A DNA stretch of 64,000 bases from Lentzea aerocolonigenes (GCF_000974445.1 NZ_BBOJ01000004.1:186001-250000); one strand, 5' to 3'; numbered from the stretch's first letter, positions 1 through 8,136 are shown. Translations and numbers: made by a program. Notes: generated from the letters alone by a model not told the origin.

Positions 1-103
1 AGTCCTCGCGCTTCGCCCAGACCGCGGCGCCGCCGAGGTGGGTCGTCAGGCGGTCCAGGCGGTGGACCGGCGAGGGGCCGAAAAGAAGCGGGAATCTGTT
101 CAC
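1..103 (-). CDS. 1-aminocyclopropane-1-carboxylate deaminase-like PLP enzyme, N-terminal part only
   Basis: The reading frame runs off the left edge, so only about 34 N-terminal residues are visible. They read MNRFPLLFGPSPVHRLDRL and then a THLGG...WAKRED stretch. This matches the start of the ACC deaminase/D-cysteine desulfhydrase family (tryptophan-synthase-beta fold), in which FGPTP...LGG...AKRED precedes the PLP lysine. The family cleaves ACC to 2-oxobutyrate and ammonia. The GTG start overlaps the stop of the upstream GntR gene (GTGA), so the two are translationally coupled and the regulator probably controls this gene. The catalytic lysine lies outside the window, so ACC deaminase cannot be separated from D-cysteine desulfhydrase here. 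Confidence 0.75.
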   Translation of the reverse strand, partial: MNRFPLLFGPSPVHRLDRLTTHLGGAAVWAKRED

Positions 104-735
104 AGTTCGTCCTCCAGGGTGCTCCAGTTCTCGTCGACCAACGTCATGGCCAGAGCGTGGTCACCCTGCTCGCACGCCTCGATGATCTGCTGGTGCTGGG
201 TGACGGAGTGGCGGGCGTTGGGCGAGGAGAAGCGGCTGTGCTCCGCCCTGCGGATCAGCGGGGTGAAGCGGTCGATGGTGGCGGTGATCGCGAAGTTGTC
301 GCAGCGGTGGACGGCGACCGCGTGGAACTCGTCGTCCGCGGCCAGCGCGGCTTCGGCGTCGTTGGCGTCGAGCGCCTTCTTGAAGGCCTTGTTCGCGGCG
401 CGCATCGCGGCGAAGTCCTCGGCCGTCAACGACTTCCGCTGGACGACAGTGCCGGTGGCGAGGGAGTGCATCGACTGCACGACGACGAGAGCGTCGCGCA
501 CTGGCTCCGACTCCAGCGCGGTGACACGGGTGTAGGCGTGCGGCTTGGTCTCGACGAGGCCCTCGTCGGTCAGCGTCGCGAGCGCCTCGCGCACCGGGGT
601 GCGGGAGAGACCGAGCTTCTCCGCCAGTTCGACGTCCTTGATCGCGGTGCCCGGTTCCAGGTCGCCGCGCACGATCGCCGATCGGATCTCGGCCGCCGCC
701 CGCTCCTTCAGTGACCCATATCCAATATATTGCAT
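100..735 (-). CDS. GntR-family (FadR/FCD-type) transcriptional regulator
   Basis: The 211-residue protein has an N-terminal winged helix-turn-helix (YGSLKERAAAEIRSAI...LGLSRTPVREAL, residues 6-55) and an alpha-helical FCD effector domain. This is the usual length and layout of FadR-subfamily GntR repressors. The start is placed at the ATG reading MQYIGYG because the helix-turn-helix begins right after it. A TTG 39 bases upstream would add residues without family support. The 3' end overlaps the ACC-deaminase-like gene by four bases. An AT-rich inverted repeat covers the start codon and could be its own operator. Ligand unknown. Confidence 0.85.
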   Translation of the reverse strand: MQYIGYGSLKERAAAEIRSAIVRGDLEPGTAIKDVELAEKLGLSRTPVREALATLTDEGLVETKPHAYTRVTALESEPVRDALVVVQSMHSLATGTVVQRKSLTAEDFAAMRAANKAFKKALDANDAEAALAADDEFHAVAVHRCDNFAITATIDRFTPLIRRAEHSRFSSPNARHSVTQHQQIIEACEQGDHALAMTLVDENWSTLEDEL

Positions 736-740
736 ATTGG
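722..740. promoter_or_regulatory. inverted repeat CCAATAT-N5-ATATTGG over the GntR start codon
   Basis: This perfect 7-bp inverted repeat with a 5-bp spacer covers the ATG of the GntR gene. Its position and ATTG-CAAT-like core suit autoregulation by a FadR-type GntR protein. It also resembles the AT-rich GATATATC repeat found across the window, so it may belong to that family instead. Both readings are inference. Confidence 0.45.
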
Positions 741-838
741 TGAGGGTAGGGCCGGGCTTCGATGAACGCAACAAGAAGTCCCAGGCCGCGTCGCGCGACC
801 TGGGACTCAGGGGTTCTGGGTGTTGGAGCTTCCGGGCG

Positions 839-1399
839 TCAGACGGGGAGCGTGCGTCCGAGCACGGCGAACGGCCGCGGATCGCCGGTGAACTGGTAGT
901 GCCGCAGCACGTCGACGAAACCGACGCGGCGGTACAGCTTCCACGCCTTGCTGGGGCCTTCGGGCGTGGACAGCAGCACGCGCGACGACGACACGCCTTC
1001 CATCAGCCGGCGCAAGAGGTCCTCACCGAGGCCGCGGCCTTGGGCTCGCGGCAACACGTGCAGTTCGGTGAGCTCGAAGTAGTCGGTGAGCCAGTCCTCG
1101 ACGACGGTGGGCGGCGCGACGGCCATCAGCCCGCGCCGCACCTGTTCGTGCCACCACTGACCGGCGGCGCCGCGGTAGCCGTAGCCGATGCCGACGAGCT
1201 CGTCCTGCTCCCCCAGCGCGACCACGCAACGCCAGTCTTCGCGCATCATGTGCGCGAGCCACATCGGGGCGCGCTGCTCGACGGTGCCGGGCGGGTAGTT
1301 CATCGCGGTCACGTACAGCGCGAGCGCCTCGCCCAGTCGCACGTTGAGCTCCGCGGCGGTCATCTCGACGATGCGCTCCAGGCGCGGCGAGGCGGTCAC
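839..1399 (-). CDS. GNAT-family N-acetyltransferase
   Basis: The protein has 186 residues. The acetyl-CoA pyrophosphate-binding motif of GNAT enzymes is visible as LHVLPRAQGRGLGEDLLRRLM (about residues 114-134), followed by the C-terminal LYRRVGFVDV block typical of the fold. The substrate cannot be told from the sequence. The GTG start overlaps the stop of the upstream YbaK-type gene (GTGA), so the two form a coupled pair. The next gene on the left, the GntR regulator, starts about 100 bases downstream on the same strand and looks like a separate unit. Confidence 0.85.
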   Translation of the reverse strand: MTASPRLERIVEMTAAELNVRLGEALALYVTAMNYPPGTVEQRAPMWLAHMMREDWRCVVALGEQDELVGIGYGYRGAAGQWWHEQVRRGLMAVAPPTVVEDWLTDYFELTELHVLPRAQGRGLGEDLLRRLMEGVSSSRVLLSTPEGPSKAWKLYRRVGFVDVLRHYQFTGDPRPFAVLGRTLPV

Positions 1400-1884
1400 G
1401 ACGACACCACCGCCACGCGTCCGCCCGTCAGTGCCACCAGGTCCGCGAAGGTCGTGGGGTAGACGGCGTGCGGATGTCCCGCGGCCGCCCAGATCTCCGG
1501 GTAACCGGACAGCGCCTCGTCCACCACGGTCTCGATCGGCGCGGGATGCCCGACCGGCGACACACCGCCGATCACCTGGCCCGTGTGCTCGCGGACGAAC
1601 TCGGGGTCGGCGCGCTTCACCGCGTCCGCGCCCACGAGCTCGGCGACCAGTGACGTGTCCGCCCGGTGCGCACCCGAGGTCAGCACCAGCAGCGGAGCCG
1701 CCGCGCCGTCGCGCACCGCCGCGAAGAGCAGGCTGTTCGCGATCGCGCCGACCTGCACTCCCACGGCTTCCGCAGCGGCCGCCGCGGTCCGCACGGCGTC
1801 CGGCAGCACGACGATGCGTTCGGCGGTGGCGGGTGGCAGGGCGTCCGCGACCTTGCGGATTCCGGGGTGTTCGAGCGCACTCAC
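1396..1884 (-). CDS. YbaK/EbsC-family aminoacyl-tRNA deacylase
   Basis: The 162-residue protein begins at a GTG reading MSALEHPGIRKVADAL. The YbaK/ProX fold is recognisable from the sequence around LVAELVGADAVKRADPEFV and from GQVIGGVSPVGHP. The glycine-rich stretch GGVSPVGH is the hallmark of the editing pocket that hydrolyses mischarged tRNA, such as Cys-tRNAPro. The reading frame extends far upstream, but that part has the arginine-rich composition of a shadow frame. The actual tRNA substrate is not assignable. The stop overlaps the start of the GNAT gene. Confidence 0.85.
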   Translation of the reverse strand: MSALEHPGIRKVADALPPATAERIVVLPDAVRTAAAAAEAVGVQVGAIANSLLFAAVRDGAAAPLLVLTSGAHRADTSLVAELVGADAVKRADPEFVREHTGQVIGGVSPVGHPAPIETVVDEALSGYPEIWAAAGHPHAVYPTTFADLVALTGGRVAVVSS

Positions 1885-1926
1885 ATCACCATCAGACCAC
1901 GACTGGCGCCCACGTGGTGGGGCGGG

Positions 1927-1956
1927 TTGAGGAATCCATCGGCAGGGAGCTACGCT
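1927..1956 (+). promoter_or_regulatory. candidate -35/-10 promoter in front of the LexA box
   Basis: TTGAGG (1927-1932) and TACGCT (1951-1956) are separated by 18 bp and lie just upstream of the LexA-type box. That places the box near the expected transcription start of the HEPN gene. Assigned by eye. Confidence 0.4.
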
Positions 1957-1962
1957 GAGAGG

Positions 1963-1984
1963 GACTCGAACATGTGTTCGAGTC
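1963..1984. promoter_or_regulatory. LexA (SOS) box, perfect 22-bp palindrome
   Basis: The sequence contains TCGAAC-N4-GTTCGA (1966-1981), which matches the actinobacterial SOS-box consensus exactly, with symmetry extending to GACTC/GAGTC on both sides. It lies about 105 bases upstream of the HEPN-domain gene and 80 bases from the divergent YbaK start. It predicts DNA-damage induction of the rightward genes. Confidence 0.85.
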
Positions 1985-1993
1985 GCACCATGC

Positions 1994-2030
1994 CTCGGAG
2001 GTGGGGTGGGGGAAGCACCCCACCTCCGAG
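1994..2030. terminator. 15-bp perfect hairpin in the leader of the SOS-box gene
   Basis: CTCGGAGGTGGGGTG pairs with CACCCCACCTCCGAG across a 7-base loop. A smaller CCGCCG/CGGCGG hairpin follows at 2034-2053. No U-run follows, so this is either a terminator for the other strand or a structured 5' leader between the LexA box and the start codon. Confidence 0.5.
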
Positions 2031-2087
2031 AGCCGCCGGCTTCCCCTCGGCGGAGACGTCGTTCACCGACGCCACGAGGAGGCCGAG

Positions 2088-2492
2088 ATGACTGCCATCG
2101 ACTTCCCCATCCCGTTGCCACCCGCATCCGCGCTCGCGCTGCTGCAGCAGGCTCGCGACTCGCTCGCCGAGTCCGAACGCACGCCTGAGCCTCCGGAGCG
2201 GTTCGCCACCGCCTACCTCGCCGCTTTGCGTGCTGCCGCCGCGGTGCTCGCGTTGCGCGGACGGCCCCATCGCGGACGTTCGAAGCCGACCAGCGCCTGG
2301 GTGCTGCTCGCTTCGATCGCGCCGGAGATGAGCGAGTGGGCCACGTTCTTCGCGTCGTGGTCGTCCACGCGCGCCGCAGTGCTCGCCGGCATCACCAGAC
2401 ACGTCAACGCGCGCACGGCAGACGATCTGGTGCGTCAGACCGATCAGTTCGTCACGCTCGTCGGCCGCACGATGGACGAGGCGAGGCGGTGA
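2088..2492 (+). CDS. SAV_6107-family HEPN-domain protein
   Basis: This all-alpha protein of 134 residues reads MTAIDFPIPLPPASALALLQ and is typical of the actinobacterial SAV_6107 HEPN family. HEPN proteins are often RNases or toxins, but the role of this family is not established. The ATG is preceded by a good ribosome-binding site (GAGGAGG, 2076-2082). The leader carries a perfect LexA box, so damage-induced expression is expected. As I recall, relatives sit near SOS mutagenesis genes in other actinobacteria. The stop overlaps the GTG of the next gene (GTGA), indicating co-translation. Confidence 0.8.
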   Translation: MTAIDFPIPLPPASALALLQQARDSLAESERTPEPPERFATAYLAALRAAAAVLALRGRPHRGRSKPTSAWVLLASIAPEMSEWATFFASWSSTRAAVLAGITRHVNARTADDLVRQTDQFVTLVGRTMDEARR

Positions 2493-3235
2493 ACTCGCTC
2501 GACATCCTGCGTCGTGAGGCAGAAAAGCTCGCCATGTCCGCGTTCGGTCAGCCGCCGCACAAGGGCGTGCCCGCCTGTCCTGGGCTCAACCTCGGGGAGA
2601 CCGTGCGGCACGTCGGCAGCGGCTACCGCAGGACGCTGGAGTGGATCAGGCTCGGCCGCGAACCCCAGGCCGGCGAATGGCAGGACCACCCGGAAGAGGG
2701 AGAAGACCCGCTGGAGTTCATGCGTTCGGGCGCGGAGGCCGCGCTCGAGGTGCTCAGCGCGCACGACGCGAACGAACCGTGCGCGACGTGGTGGCCCGAC
2801 CAGCAGAACTACGGGTTCTGGCGGCGGCGGCTCGCGCACGAGACCACGGTGCACCGCATGGACGTCCAGGGCGCGGCGGGCATCGAGGTCGGCGCGGTCG
2901 CCGACGAGGTCGCGATCGACGGCGTCGACGAGGTGCTCGCGTTGTGGCTGGGGCACAAGCTGGACGTGCTCGGGGTCCGGGGTTCGCGTGAGAGCCTCGT
3001 CGCCGTCCAGGTCCAGGACCACGTGTGGCTCACGCGTTGCGGCCCTCACGGCGCGTCGGCGTGGCGCGTCGTCGCCCCGGAGGACGCCCACGTCGCCGAT
3101 GCACAGGTGACCGCCGGTCCGATGACGATGTACCGCTGGTTGTGGGGACGGCTGCCCGACCGGATGGTCGAGGTGGTCGGCGATCACGACGCCATCGCGC
3201 AGCTGTGGGCGTTACTGCGGCTCGCGACCAAGTAG
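2489..3235 (+). CDS. maleylpyruvate isomerase family mycothiol-dependent enzyme
   Basis: The 248-residue protein has an N-terminal DinB-like four-helix domain (residues 1-140, with GLNLGETVRHVGSGYRRTLEW and the FWRRRLAHETTVHRMD block) and a C-terminal SCP2-like domain. The histidines spaced through the helical domain are those that bind metal in the mycothiol-dependent isomerase superfamily (TIGR03083 type). It probably conjugates or isomerises a small molecule using mycothiol; the substrate is unknown. It is translationally coupled to the HEPN gene and so shares the LexA-controlled transcript. Its 3' end converges on and slightly overlaps phoD. Confidence 0.8.
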   Translation: MNSLDILRREAEKLAMSAFGQPPHKGVPACPGLNLGETVRHVGSGYRRTLEWIRLGREPQAGEWQDHPEEGEDPLEFMRSGAEAALEVLSAHDANEPCATWWPDQQNYGFWRRRLAHETTVHRMDVQGAAGIEVGAVADEVAIDGVDEVLALWLGHKLDVLGVRGSRESLVAVQVQDHVWLTRCGPHGASAWRVVAPEDAHVADAQVTAGPMTMYRWLWGRLPDRMVEVVGDHDAIAQLWALLRLATK

Positions 3236-4789
3236 CACCGAGGCGGTTTCCGCACCCGTTGCCGACAGCAGGCGGTAGCGGGCGCGGCGGCCGTCGAGGT
3301 CCAGCAGCGCCACGGAGTTCCCGAAGTGCGGGCCGCTGATCTTGCGCCAGCGCATCAGGTCGTCCGGCACCCCGGCCAGCGTCGCGAGGCGGCGGAAGAC
3401 CCACGCGGCGGCGCGGGACCACGACAGCCGGAACGCCGGTTCGAACACCTTGGGCGGCTCGTTGTGCACGGGCGAGCACACCAGCTGCGTCACCAAAGCC
3501 TTGGTGGGCCTGAGGAACTCAGCCTCGGCGACATAGCTGTGGTGAACGTCGCCGGAAAGCACGCACACCGTGGCGGAGCCGTTGTTCGCGGCTTTCTCGA
3601 TCATGCGGGAGAGCCGGTCGAACGACTCGCGGAACGCCGGCCAGTGCTCGAGGTCGAGCGCCTGCCTGATCTTCTCCGCGGCCCGGCCCTGCCAGCCGGG
3701 CTTGCGCGCGCCGATCTCGTTGAGGGACTGGAAGTGGCTGAGCGCGTGCGGCATCAACCACGGCAGCGACGAGCCGATCAGCAGGTGGTCGAAGTCCCCT
3801 TCGGAGTTGCGTTCGATCCAGTCGAACTCCTCGTCGCTGACCATCTGCCGCTTGTCGTCTTCGAGAATGCGGCCACTGCGCGTGTCGACCATCAGCAGCC
3901 GGGCGCGCCCGAAGTCGCGGCGGTAGCTCCACCACGTGGACTTGCGGCCCGCCGCCTCCTTGTCCGCCTCCTCGGCGAACTCCTCCAGCAGCGGCAGCAC
4001 ATCCGCGCCGTGTGCCTTCACCTTGGCGTACAAGGGATCCTGGGCGAGCTCGTCCGGTCCGAGGTTGCCGAGGTGCTGGTACACCCAGTACGAGGAGATG
4101 GCACCGCGGATCCTGTCGCGCCACCAGGGTTTGCTCGCCATCTCCTTGCGCCACACGGCGGACGTGTTCCAGTCGTCGCGCACGTCGTGGTCGTCGAAGA
4201 TCATCGACGTGGGCACGACCGACAGCAGCCAGCGGATCTCCGGGTCGCCCCAGGTCTCGTGGTAGAGGCGGGCGTACTCGGCGAAGTGCACGACCTCGCC
4301 GTCGGGCTCCCCGGTGCCGCGCCGGTGCTCGCCCCGGTGATCTGACAGCCACTGCTTGGTGGCCTCGGTGGGTTCGTCGGCGTAGACCTGGTCTCCCAAC
4401 AGGATCAGCGCCTGCGGCCATTCCTCTTCGGGTGCGGTCATGAGCCGTTGCGCGAACGCGTCGAGAGCGTCGGGGCCAACGGGCTGGTGAGGTGCGGCGC
4501 GGCAGGACCCGAACGCGATCCGGCGCACGTCGCCGGTGCGGATGACCGGCTTGGGGAAGTCGCTGCCGACTTGTGGCCAGGCGGTTTCCCCGTCCAGCCG
4601 GACGTCGTACTCGGTGCGGGGACCGAGGTTCTCCAGCAGGACGAGCGCGAAGTGCTGGGCGCCGACCTGGAACGTTCGCGCTGTGTGCCCGGCGATCGTG
4701 ACGTCGCACGGGGAGTCCGTCTCGACCCACACGGTCGCCGACGAGTCGTTGACATGTCTGAGGAGCGGTCCGAGCACCAGCTTCGCCAC
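3212..4789 (-). CDS. phoD: PhoD-like alkaline phosphatase/phosphodiesterase
   Basis: The protein is about 525 residues from a GTG reading MAKLVLGPLLRHV. It has the PhoD N-terminal beta domain (residues 1-100) followed by the catalytic domain. Visible features are RRIAFGSCR, ILLGDQVYADEP, MIFDDHDVRDDWN and VLSGDVHHSYVAE, which supply the Fe/Ca-binding Asp, Cys and His residues of PhoD enzymes. I see no convincing Tat or Sec signal before this start, so a cytoplasmic paralogue is possible. It is transcribed divergently from the VOC gene, with only 24 bp between the starts. Confidence 0.85.
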   Translation of the reverse strand: MAKLVLGPLLRHVNDSSATVWVETDSPCDVTIAGHTARTFQVGAQHFALVLLENLGPRTEYDVRLDGETAWPQVGSDFPKPVIRTGDVRRIAFGSCRAAPHQPVGPDALDAFAQRLMTAPEEEWPQALILLGDQVYADEPTEATKQWLSDHRGEHRRGTGEPDGEVVHFAEYARLYHETWGDPEIRWLLSVVPTSMIFDDHDVRDDWNTSAVWRKEMASKPWWRDRIRGAISSYWVYQHLGNLGPDELAQDPLYAKVKAHGADVLPLLEEFAEEADKEAAGRKSTWWSYRRDFGRARLLMVDTRSGRILEDDKRQMVSDEEFDWIERNSEGDFDHLLIGSSLPWLMPHALSHFQSLNEIGARKPGWQGRAAEKIRQALDLEHWPAFRESFDRLSRMIEKAANNGSATVCVLSGDVHHSYVAEAEFLRPTKALVTQLVCSPVHNEPPKVFEPAFRLSWSRAAAWVFRRLATLAGVPDDLMRWRKISGPHFGNSVALLDLDGRRARYRLLSATGAETASVLLGREPQ

Positions 4790-4813
4790 CCGCGAGACAG
4801 TACCCTCGCACGC

Positions 4814-5308
4814 GTGGAAATCACGTTCGACGCAGCCGATCCCTCCGCCCTGGCCGCGTTCTGGTCCGAGTTCGCCGGTGATGAGATCGAGCTGACGTTC
4901 GTGTGGAGCGACGCCCCGAAGATCGAGAAGAACCGGGTGCACATCGACCTGGCGTCGACATCACCGGAACACCAGGCGGACATCGTGGCGAGGGCGCTGA
5001 AGCTCGGCGCCGAGCACGCCGACGTAGGGCAGCGAGACGTGCCGTGGGTGGTGCTGCGCGATCCGCAGGGCAACGAGTTCTGCGTGCTGGAGCCGCGGCC
5101 CGAGTACACCGGCGTGATCGCGGCCGTGGTCGTCGACTCCCGTGATCCGCTGGCGTCGGCTCAGGCGACCGGGCACCCGGTGGTGCGCAGCGGTGACGGG
5201 TTCGCGTCGGTGCGGCCGGAGCCGGGACCGTGGCTCGAGTTCGTGCAAACGGACGACCCGGAGCCGATCACGAACCGCGTTCGCGTGCGGTGGGCCGACC
5301 CGAGCTGA
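4814..5308 (+). CDS. VOC (glyoxalase-like) family protein
   Basis: The 164-residue protein reads MEITFDAADPSALAAFWSEF, followed by KNRVHIDLA and LRDPQGNEFCVLEP. These are the two metal-ligand-bearing strands of a glyoxalase_6-type VOC domain. A second half-domain (ITGVIAAVVVDSRDP...) completes the tandem beta-alpha-beta-beta-beta fold. Substrate unknown. The TGA stop is itself part of the first AT-rich palindromic repeat. Confidence 0.8.
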   Translation: MEITFDAADPSALAAFWSEFAGDEIELTFVWSDAPKIEKNRVHIDLASTSPEHQADIVARALKLGAEHADVGQRDVPWVVLRDPQGNEFCVLEPRPEYTGVIAAVVVDSRDPLASAQATGHPVVRSGDGFASVRPEPGPWLEFVQTDDPEPITNRVRVRWADPS

Positions 5309-5323
5309 TATCCGATATATCAG
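5305..5323. repeat. AT-rich palindromic repeat (GATATATC family), copy overlapping a stop codon
   Basis: CTGATATCCGATATATCAG is an imperfect 19-bp palindrome containing GATATC and GATATATC. The TGA stop of the VOC gene (5306-5308) lies inside it. Confidence 0.8.
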
Positions 5324-5627
5324 TTATCCGGAGATCCGCACTTGGTAACGGGTCGCCAGCGCGGTGTTCCTTCCTCGTAGTAGCGCTTCCGCCCACTCAA
5401 GTCGTCGTACCGGGAGTGTTCGCGCTGGTGATCGACTTGGCGACCGGCGCCATCGCGCTGCCGGCCCGGCTGTTCTGCCTCGCAACGTGGACGGACGTCT
5501 TGACACCCTGAGGGCAACGCTCCGTCTTGGGATTCTGGGCACCCGTGCTCGCGTTCTACGCCCTGTCCGCCGGCTCATGTTCGGCCGCTTTTCAGGCTCA
5601 CCCACCTCATCCAGCGCATCCTCTAAC
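5324..5627. other. non-coding stretch between two repeat copies
   Basis: No gene with convincing codon structure is visible. One short + frame (5400-5511) translates to a hydrophobic VPGVFALVIDLATGAIALPA segment ending in a stop, which could be a decayed gene end. Nothing else was recognised. Confidence 0.4.
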
Positions 5628-5690
5628 CAGTATCCGATATATCGGTTATGCAAAAGACGTTTGCGGACGACCGCAAACGTCTTTTGCATA
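5628..5690. repeat. composite repeat: GATATATC palindrome plus 44-bp hairpin
   Basis: CAGTATCCGATATATCGG (5628-5645) is followed two bases later by a perfect 20-bp inverted repeat: TATGCAAAAGACGTTTGCGG at 5647-5666, spacer ACGA, complement at 5671-5690. An almost identical palindrome occurs at 18310-18347 with the GATATATC element on its other side. Confidence 0.9.
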
Positions 5691-5721
5691 AGGGTGGGTT
5701 ATCGCAGGTCAGAGCGTTGCG

Positions 5722-7374
5722 TCAGAGTGCGGCGAGACGGTCCCGCAGCGTGTCGAGGCCCATCGAGCCCATTTCGAGGGCGTCCTTGTGGAACCGCTTG
5801 AGGTCGAAGTCGGCGCCCTTGCGGGCCCGCGCGTCCTCACGGGCGGCCAGCCACAGGCGCTCGCCGATCTTGTACGCCGGTGCCTGGCCCGGCCAGCCGA
5901 GGTAGCGGTCGATCTCGTCGCGGACGTGGGCGGGCTCCGACAGCGTCCGGGTCAGCATGAACTCCAGACCGAGCTCGGGGGTCCAGCGCTCACCGGGGTG
6001 GAAGCCGGTGCCAGCGGGGATCTCGAGCTCCAGGTGCATGCCGATGTCGATGATCACGCGAGCCGCGCGGAACAGGTGCGCGTCCAGCATGCCGAGCAGG
6101 TCGCCGTCGTCGTCGAGGTAGCCGAGCTCGCGCATGAGGCGTTCCGAGTACAGCGCCCAGCCCTCGCCGTGGCCCGACACCCAGCACATGAGGCGCTGGA
6201 AGTCGTTCAGCGTCGCCGACTGATATACCGCCGTCGCGCACTGGAGATGGTGACCCGGCACGCCCTCGTGGTAGACGGTCGACGTCTCGCGCCACGTCGG
6301 GAACACCGTCTTGCCCTCGGCGATCGACCACCACATGCGGCCGGGACGGGAGAAGTCGGCCGTCGGCGGCGTGTAGTAGGCGCCGACGCCGCCGCCGGGC
6401 GGTGCGATCCTGCACTCGAGGTTCATCAGCGCGTCGGGCAGGTCGAAGTGCACGTCGCGCAGGTCGAGCAGGGCCTTGTCGGACAGTTCCTGCATCCACG
6501 CCCTCAAGCCGTCCTGGCCGTGGACCTGGTAGCGCGGGTGCTCGTCGAGGAACGCCGCGGTCTCCGCCAGCGACGCACCGGGCTTCAGCCGCGCCGCGAC
6601 CTCCTTCATCTCGGCCTCGATGCCGAGGAACTCCTCCCAGCCCCACGCGTAGGCCTCGGCCAGGTCGAGCCGCGACCCGGTGAAGTAACGCGAACCGAGG
6701 CGGTACCGCTCCTCGCCGACGGCGTCCTTCTCCGGCGCCTTCGGGGCCAGTGACGTGCGCAGGAACGAAGCGAAGTCGGCGTAGGCGGACGACGCGGCGG
6801 CGGCACCGGCGTCGAGCGTCGATCGCACCGAGCCGTCGACGTCGGCCGACGCGACGAACGAGGTGAAGAACGTCGACGCCCACACGTCGCACTGCTCGGC
6901 CACCTTGGTCACCTGGCGCAGCGCCGAGACCTGTCCGCGCGAAGCAGCGTGCGAGAGAGAGGCGCGCAGTCCGTCCAGAGCGGCGGGCACGGCCGAGAGA
7001 CGACGTCCGATCGTGGCCCACTGTTCCGGCGTGTCGGCCGGCATCTGGTCGAAGATGTCGCGCACGGACTGGATCGGGCTCGCGATGACGTTGAGGGAGG
7101 ACTCGGTGACGCCGGCTTCGTAGAGCTCGTGCTCGAGACCCGTTCGTTCCAGGAAAACGGCTCGCGCCGCTTCTTCCGAGGCATCCGCCGGTTGGGCCGC
7201 CGCGATGTCGGCGAGCGCGCGGACGGCGAGTTCGTCGCGCGCCGCGTGCCCTTCCGGCGAGAGGTCCGTCAGCTGGTCATCGGACCCCGCGAAGCCCAGG
7301 CTGGTGGCGGTGATCGGGTCCAGCGCCACGTAGTCGCTGACGAACTTGTTGCTGATGTCGTGCACGGATGGCAT
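5722..7374 (-). CDS. DUF885-family zinc metallopeptidase-like protein
   Basis: The 550-residue protein matches the DUF885 family along its length. The zinc-binding motif HEGVPGHHLQ (about residue 373), the downstream HGEGWALYSERL and the HVRDEIDRYLGWPGQA block are all present. These are the signatures of this collagenase/carboxypeptidase-like metalloprotease family. No signal peptide is seen (MPSVHDISNKFVSDY), so a cytoplasmic location is likely. Physiological substrate unknown. The VYQSAT codons near 6220 resemble half of the AT-rich repeat (TATCAGTC). Confidence 0.85.
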   Translation of the reverse strand: MPSVHDISNKFVSDYVALDPITATSLGFAGSDDQLTDLSPEGHAARDELAVRALADIAAAQPADASEEAARAVFLERTGLEHELYEAGVTESSLNVIASPIQSVRDIFDQMPADTPEQWATIGRRLSAVPAALDGLRASLSHAASRGQVSALRQVTKVAEQCDVWASTFFTSFVASADVDGSVRSTLDAGAAAASSAYADFASFLRTSLAPKAPEKDAVGEERYRLGSRYFTGSRLDLAEAYAWGWEEFLGIEAEMKEVAARLKPGASLAETAAFLDEHPRYQVHGQDGLRAWMQELSDKALLDLRDVHFDLPDALMNLECRIAPPGGGVGAYYTPPTADFSRPGRMWWSIAEGKTVFPTWRETSTVYHEGVPGHHLQCATAVYQSATLNDFQRLMCWVSGHGEGWALYSERLMRELGYLDDDGDLLGMLDAHLFRAARVIIDIGMHLELEIPAGTGFHPGERWTPELGLEFMLTRTLSEPAHVRDEIDRYLGWPGQAPAYKIGERLWLAAREDARARKGADFDLKRFHKDALEMGSMGLDTLRDRLAAL

Positions 7375-7473
7375 GTGCCGAGACGCTACCTCGCGCCCCT
7401 CGACGCCAAAAGGTAGTTAGTCAAGCTCACGACCAACGGAGGGGAACTGCGTCGTTTGGGTCGTGCTGGCAGG

Positions 7474-8136
7474 ATGTCCGCCGTGCGTCGATCCCGGGCA
7501 CTGCTGGTGCCGGTCTTCCTGCTGCTCACCCTGTTTTCGCTGAGCGGGTGCGTTCGCGTGTACGCGGCCATGGCCGTGTCGGACGACGACCGCATCTCGG
7601 GTGAGATCGTCGCGGCCACGCCGCCCACGCAGGACAACGATCCCGGCCCCCAGCTCAAGGTTCCGGCGGAGCTCGCGAGCCGCGTTACCACCAAGCCGTA
7701 CCGCGTGGAGTCGTACGCGGGCACGCAGTTGTTCTTCAACGGTCTGTCGTTCGACGAGATGCGCACGCTGTCGATGGCGACGAGCTCGTCGAACAGCCGG
7801 TACAGCATGAACTTCCGCCGGTCGGGTGATCTTGTCACGCTCTCGGGGTCTGTCGACCTGACGCAGGTGCCCGTGGAACGCGCGGACATCCAGGTGAAGG
7901 TGAGCTTCCCCGGCAAGATCGTGAACACCAACGGCCGCGAGGAGGAGAACAACACCATCGCGTGGTCTCCGAAACCCGGTCAGGCGTCGATGCTCCAGGC
8001 CACCGTGCAGTACGCGGGCGAGAACTCCAGTTCGTTCCTGGGCTGGGCGCTGCTCGTCGCCGGCCTCACCGGCGGTGCCGCGCTGATCGTGGTCGTCCTC
8101 GCGCTCATCGCCCACAAGCGGAACGTGAACGTCTAG
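7474..8136 (+). CDS. lppM: LppM-family lipoprotein
   Basis: The 220-residue protein has a lipoprotein signal (RRSRALLVPVFLLLTLFSLSGC, lipobox LSGC at about residues 22-25), an extracytoplasmic LppM domain and a C-terminal membrane helix (SFLGWALLVAGLTGGAALIVVVLALIA) ending in a short basic tail. This is the layout of M. tuberculosis LppM (Rv2171), a cell-envelope lipoprotein. The neighbouring metF- and idsA-type genes match the mycobacterial order. The 3' end overlaps metF by four bases on the opposite strand. Confidence 0.8.
   Translation: MSAVRRSRALLVPVFLLLTLFSLSGCVRVYAAMAVSDDDRISGEIVAATPPTQDNDPGPQLKVPAELASRVTTKPYRVESYAGTQLFFNGLSFDEMRTLSMATSSSNSRYSMNFRRSGDLVTLSGSVDLTQVPVERADIQVKVSFPGKIVNTNGREEENNTIAWSPKPGQASMLQATVQYAGENSSSFLGWALLVAGLTGGAALIVVVLALIAHKRNVNV

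Noticed and set aside
5400..5511. Hydrophobic short frame as a membrane peptide gene
   Set aside because: No start codon with a ribosome-binding site, no recognisable family and irregular codon use. Kept only as a note on the gap.
6219..6232. ACTGATATACCGCC in the DUF885 gene as a repeat copy
   Set aside because: Only half of the motif matches (TATCAGTC on the minus strand), and the VYQSA residues are plausible for the protein. Too weak to count.
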